From contig NC_134458.1 of assembly GCF_047948215.1 (NCBI RefSeq), positions 132,249,571-132,313,570 of the forward strand: DNA of 64,000 nt, in the 5' to 3' direction. The notes below the pieces were generated by a model that saw only the letters and a program-made list of their open reading frames with translations, searched no databases and was not told the origin of the DNA. The position numbers and the translations under genes are program-made. Below, piece by piece: positions 59,481 through 64,000 of the stretch. This stretch comes from Lycorma delicatula (taxonomy: Eukaryota > Arthropoda > Insecta > Hemiptera > Fulgoridae). Within the stretch, counting starts at the first letter, position 1. The number at the start of each line of letters is the position of its first letter.

Positions 59481-61718
59481 GAAGCAAGACTGCGTTTAGG
59501 CTAAAATATGAATCTATGAAAAATTGCCACTCGGAAGGTATATGTACTCGTATATTAAGTTTATTTATTAATTCTTAAATATGATAACAGACACATTGCG
59601 ATCCATCCTTTTTATAAAATCTTGAAAATGTTATATTCCGTTTTCGGCAATGGGAAACACTTGTGTTTTTATCTAATCAGATCCATTGTTGAAGTCTGGT
59701 ACCAAGAAGTTCAAGTTTTTGTTTTGACAAAACCAGTTCACGTACCAAATCATTTAATTCGTTTTAAATTATTAAATGAGACTAACTGGTGGTTGGTGAA
59801 AACGTAGGGTCACTACTAGTGGTCTCAGGATTTGTAAATTAGATCCTAATGATGAATAAGAATCATCGGGAAACGTAATGTTGTACAAGAATAAGGGCGA
59901 AATCGACACCGGTAATTCCTGACTATGAGGAATATGCGTTAGTGCTCAAGGAAAATTTGAATATTTAATTTGCCCTTTTGATTTTTGAATATCCCTCTGT
60001 TTTAGAATTTTTTTAAATATTTTCCTTTTTCGGCATAGAATTTTTCTTGTCATGCATCCACTGCACTAGATTTACGTACAACTCACACAGCAAACTTCAT
60101 CAGCCCAACGGTTATCTTAATCTTCAACTTGATATTTTAAATATAAAAGTCATTTTTAACTTCCTGAGATATAGTTGTAGTCTGTGACTTCAAAGTAAAT
60201 TTTCAACTTAAGTAATGAAAATTATCCGCAGGTCTTTTGTAACATCAACGACTAGTACTTGACATTTTATATCAAATTTAACAAAATCACTAAAAGGCAC
60301 TTGACTGTACAAGACAGATTTAAACTAAACGTTAATGAAACATAACAGTCTTTAAAGGCACGTGTAATGCAGCGGGAATACAAAGTGCAAACAATTCCAA
60401 GTATTTCAAAACAGACTAACAGGTACAAAGGATAACAGGTACTCAGAAATGGGATATGAAACGACATTTCTGTGAATATTTTAATAGCTAGTAAAATGAA
60501 ATACTATAAGAGGCTTTTCATTAATGTTAGAAAAATCATGTCAGCCAATGTAATTATTATTATTTTTAAATGTATGGCAACAGATTTTAACTTTTTGTAT
60601 TTTATCTGTTATTCCAGTAATATAATTTTTTTTTATTTATTAAGCTTTTATACATGTTTGTATAATTCTAGTCCTATTTATTTATTTTTTTTATTTATTA
60701 ATGTTCTGCTTACAGTTTTCGCTTTTCCACTAAATTTTGGTTTTAATCGATCAACCATTTTATATAGAACTAGTAACAGAATTAATCAATCCCTCACTCT
60801 TTCTTCAATTATGTTCAGTACGAGTAAACAACTATAAACATCACTTTAAAGACCTACGAACGTATGTCTGTCTACTTACATTTCGAGTTTTTATATAAAT
60901 TAAATTTTCTTCGCTTTGTGTTTGAAAAAAATTGTTTTCAAACTGACTGAAACTCAAACTTGACTGAAAAAATTTCAGTCTACATTATTACATATATCGT
61001 AATATTTAAAATTGAAGTACACATTGAAGAAGTTCAAGTTATATTTTATCTCTTCTGAAAAAGGTTATGTCCTCTTCAAACTCCACTTCTTACTTATTTA
61101 TAGTTCGAATAAATCAGTCCTTTTTGTTCGTATCTCTATAAAAATAATAACGTTTGAAATACGTATCATTTTATATTAGTTTTCTTTTTTCTAACTTTCT
61201 CATTTTGAAGTATACGTTTTTTATTATTATGAACTTAATTATTCTAAAAAAGAAGACCGTATTTATTTAATAAAAGAAATTAATATATATTTTCTATTAT
61301 TAAATATAAAATTAGTTTTTTGAAGTTTAATTATGTCTTAATAACGAATGCCAAAAAGGAACGATGAAGGTGTATTAATTTCTTCCAATCGTTGAGCCAG
61401 TTATCTGTTGGATCAGTTTTGAATGAAATCTTGTTAACTGATGTTTCTAGGCTATATGGATAGCATCTAATTACGAAATCTATGCAATTAAAAAACGTAA
61501 AATCATTAGTAACTTTATTTTAAAATAAATCTTATTTAATAATTTCAACCGATTATAACATTTTAATATAAAACATTAATTTAAACTGATAAAAGTATTG
61601 GTTTTTATAAATTTTTTACCTTGTACCTTTCAAAAATTGTTTCATCTTTTACAGATCTATGTCGCTTAGGTATTGTAATCAAATAGTTGTAAATGAAGTG
61701 ACTTGAAAAAAAAATTGG
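59481..61718. other. AT-rich spacer, no recognised gene
   Basis: Holds a T-rich open frame of 121 codons at 60472-60837 (+) that reads as hydrophobic low-complexity residues, plus a 66-codon frame at 60267-60467 (-). Neither has a recognised motif or codon bias, and both are probably incidental. Confidence 0.4.
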
Positions 61719-61736
61719 CTCTAAAAATTTATACTG

Positions 61737-61895
61737 TTTTTTTTTTAATCTCCGGAACTAACGTGCAGGTTTTGCTTCAGAGGATGAGATGAATGAAAAT
61801 TTTGAAGTGTGGAAAAATGCCATACCTGACAGGGATTTGAACCCGGGACCTTCGGATGAAAGGCCGAGACACTACTACTCGCGCCACGGAGGCTC
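61737..61895 (-). repeat. tRNA-derived SINE, family 1
   Basis: The minus strand reads GCCTCCGTGGCGCGAGTAGT, GTCTCGGCCTTTCATCCGAA, GGTCCCGGGTTCAAATCCCT GTCAGG (B-box GGTTCAAATCC), then the tail CATCCTCTGAAGCAAAACCT then GTTAGTTCCGGAGATT and an A run. Flanking direct repeats TCTAAAAATTTATACTG (61720-61736) and TCTAAAAATAATACTG (61896-61911) support insertion by target-primed reverse transcription. Confidence 0.87.
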
Positions 61896-61911
61896 TCTAA
61901 AAATAATACTG

Positions 61912-62879
61912 CTAGTTTTAAAAATAACTCAAGGGAACTTACTTATAAAATATACAGTTCTGTGATGATAAAAATTTTCGCTGTTACTAGTTACGTATCA
62001 AAACTAAAAAAAAAAAAAAAGAATTAAAAATTTAACCTCTTCCCCATTGATAAAAATAGAAATTCTTATTAACATTACGACCTTATTTATACTCTCTTTT
62101 TAATTTTATTATAATACTTATTATATATTTTTTTATTGTAACATTTTATAATTATAAAAAACATATTAAAATCAAGTTATAAAATTATTATTATTTTTTG
62201 GTTGATGTTTTAATTCCCTACAGAATTTTATATATTTACAAAATTTTACAGATTTTTTATTATGTGGGAATATGGAAATGAAATTTTATTTTATTTTGTT
62301 AAATGGGATGTAGTTTTATTTCAAAACCAAAAAAAAAAAAATAAAATAAATTAATAATTATCTTTTCTAGTTTTTTTTAAAAACCTTAGGTACAATTAGA
62401 GCCCAAATAAAATTTATAATTCAGTGCGCATTACGAAAGTTAAATAGTCATAATCAGTATGTAAATATCGTAATAGTCGGCATTAGTAAACGTACAAAAC
62501 CTTTGTACGTAGAAAATGAAATAAATAAATAAATCTCTTCTAATTGGAACATAAATATACAGTACACATATCACCTTAAAATAGTTAAATTATAAAAAAA
62601 AAAATGTAAGATAAAAAAAATAGATTTGTTGAAATTCCTATTAATTATTCAAATACAAAAGCATGAAATAATGTTAAGGTAAAAGACATTAATTATAAAA
62701 AATTTCAACAAAATAATCCAGAATTCAAAGCCGTTATTCAAAATTACATTGAGAACATATTTATGTACATTTTGAACGGAATGATGCTGATAAACTTTTT
62801 TTTATTTGCATTTTTTAAAATTTATCATCAGAGAGATTTGTTTCCGTAAAAGCAAATCGATTAATTATATTTTAAATAT
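61912..62879. other. AT-rich spacer, nothing recognised
   Basis: Contains A runs near 62005 and 62328. No coding similarity. Confidence 0.42.
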
Positions 62880-63635
62880 TTATAATTAATTAGTAGGAAG
62901 ATTTTCAAATGTTTGTCAATTTATTAAAAATGGCAAAAGAAACATAATAGTCCAACATCTACTAAGCCGAATTATTGTTGAGTCATACGAAAACAATCCC
63001 GTTATCTGATATGGTAAAGGTGAATATTGTTATTTTTCAAGAATAAAACTTTTTTTTTAACAAAGATGCAAGCATTCATAAATATAAGCGCAAGTATAAG
63101 TTTACATATTTAATTTTCTAAATATAGGTCCACACGATTAAATATAGGTGCCAAATAATGATCTGGCAGTCCATTTTTGTATTTTAAAAACTCGTTCTGT
63201 GTTTTTAAGGGAGCCCAAGAGATGACAATATATTTTATATGAGAGTATTTGTCGGCTTAATACATATTAATAATGATGACAAGCTTAGCTTTTTATTTAG
63301 GCGCTCCAGAACAAAACACTGCTGATTGATTTTTCGTTTGAAAACGAATCAATTTGATGATCTAAAATGAATTTTTTATCTAATAAAATACCCAGAATCT
63401 TTACTGCGGACAACAGAAATATTATCGTCATCATTATTGGGAATTCTATTCAAGAAATCAACAATGTTGCATCTGTCTGAGAAGCACAATGCAACGGTTT
63501 TATCCATACTGAAATTTAGAGATCGTCCTGTTAATAATTTTTTGAGCTAATATCGTACAATTTTAACTCCTTTTAAATAACTATTTTGAGATATACATGC
63601 GGTTGTATCGTCTGCGAAAAAAGTTACAATAAATA
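62880..63635 (-). pseudogene. CR1/L2-like LINE reverse transcriptase, 3' portion
   Basis: The minus strand begins at VTFFADDTTACISQNSY (FADD box, 63607-63618) and continues KTVALCFSDRCNIVDFLNRI, PNNDDDNISVV, then in alternating frames KILGILLDKKFILDHQID, NTERVFKIQKWTARSLFGT and GPIFRKLN. This matches the post-catalytic region of LINEs of the CR1/L2 group: LGIYLD..L.W..HI, then RVF.LQK..R.I.G, then C.PLFK.L.ILTL. A decayed NxHxYxTR-type tail may follow to about 62880. Frameshifts and stops are numerous. The 5' side ends abruptly at the FADD region, a normal 5' truncation. Confidence 0.75.
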
Positions 63636-64000
63636 AAATAAATTAAGGGATGAATAAAATTTAAAAAAAAAAAAACAACTTGTAATAGTATTTATACCTG
63701 TAAAATAAAACTACTGTAAAACCAAGTATTTACAAAGTGATGTATTGATATAAGGGCAGTTCAAGTCGAAGCGGAAATTCAGATTAAAAGTAATCTAAAA
63801 ATTTAAAGAAAAAATACACGTACTATTTTTTTCATCTATTGAACGTAAAGTAGCAACTTACTAAACAATAATTTTCAGGGCAAAATAAATGTGCCACTTG
63901 CTCATAAAGATTATCATAAAAAAATTGTATTAATTATATAACTCAATTTAATTATTTTACTGGCAAAATCATTGGCAACATACAGAAATGAATAGAACAA
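63636..64000. other. AT-rich spacer, nothing recognised
   Basis: No coding or repeat motif recognised up to the window edge. Confidence 0.4.

Noticed and set aside
60472..60837. 121-codon plus-strand frame that could be read as a membrane protein
   Set aside because: Phe/Leu/Ile/Tyr richness follows from T-rich DNA; no receptor or transporter motif and no codon bias.

Overview
This window looks like non-genic nuclear DNA from an insect. I found no host protein-coding gene, rRNA, functional tRNA or CRISPR array that I can defend. It is strongly AT-rich, full of A/T runs and microsatellites, and its recognisable content is decayed transposable elements. The mixture (mariner and relatives, Merlin, a pogo/Tigger-type end, Helitron-like ends, jockey-, R1- and CR1-like non-LTR elements, tRNA-derived SINEs) fits a large, repeat-rich arthropod genome. 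A hemipteran is my best guess, but that is an inference and I assign no species.

Layout. 1-9.4 kb: two kinds of tRNA-derived SINE (1.45, 5.25 and 5.6 kb), a Helitron-like 3' end (6.3 kb), a long (AAT)n (8.1 kb) and a poly-A-ended retroelement-like tail (8.6-9.2 kb). 12.6-14.8 kb: a broken Tc1/mariner-superfamily transposase on the minus strand, a foldback element with arms of about 125 bp, and a Helitron-like segment. 16.6-23.5 kb: an internally deleted mariner, a reverse-transcriptase scrap, a SINE with target-site duplications, a second mariner on the minus strand, another SINE and a Helitron-like end. 24.35 kb: an isolated long hairpin. 29.5-39.1 kb: two Merlin (IS1016/ISXO2-type) transposase pseudogenes, two copies of a roughly 700-bp unnamed repeat, SINEs, a DNA transposon with inverted arms of about 150 bp, and a LINE reverse-transcriptase fragment. 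42.5-43.7 kb: another decayed LINE. 48.0-49.35 kb: a sharply GC-rich island that is an R1-like Gag (ORF1) fragment on the minus strand. 51.2-51.7 kb: a transposase with a local inversion. 53.6-59.5 kb: an inverted pair of the 700-bp repeat, a mariner N-terminus, and the most complete element here, a jockey-clade LINE with ORF1 and ORF2. 61.7-63.6 kb: a SINE and a CR1/L2-like LINE fragment.

How the parts relate. Nothing forms an operon or pathway. The links are between mobile elements. Two SINE families with different tRNA-like heads share one 3' tail, which suggests a common LINE partner. Several SINEs have 14-20 bp target-site duplications, as expected for target-primed reverse transcription. 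Every transposase or reverse transcriptase carries frameshifts, stops or deletions, so none looks active. The most novel-looking items are the 700-bp repeat family with hairpin-like termini, the shared SINE tail, a set of near-perfect 36-39 bp palindromes, and the 123-bp hairpin near 24.4 kb. All calls come from reading the sequence by eye; no database search was run.
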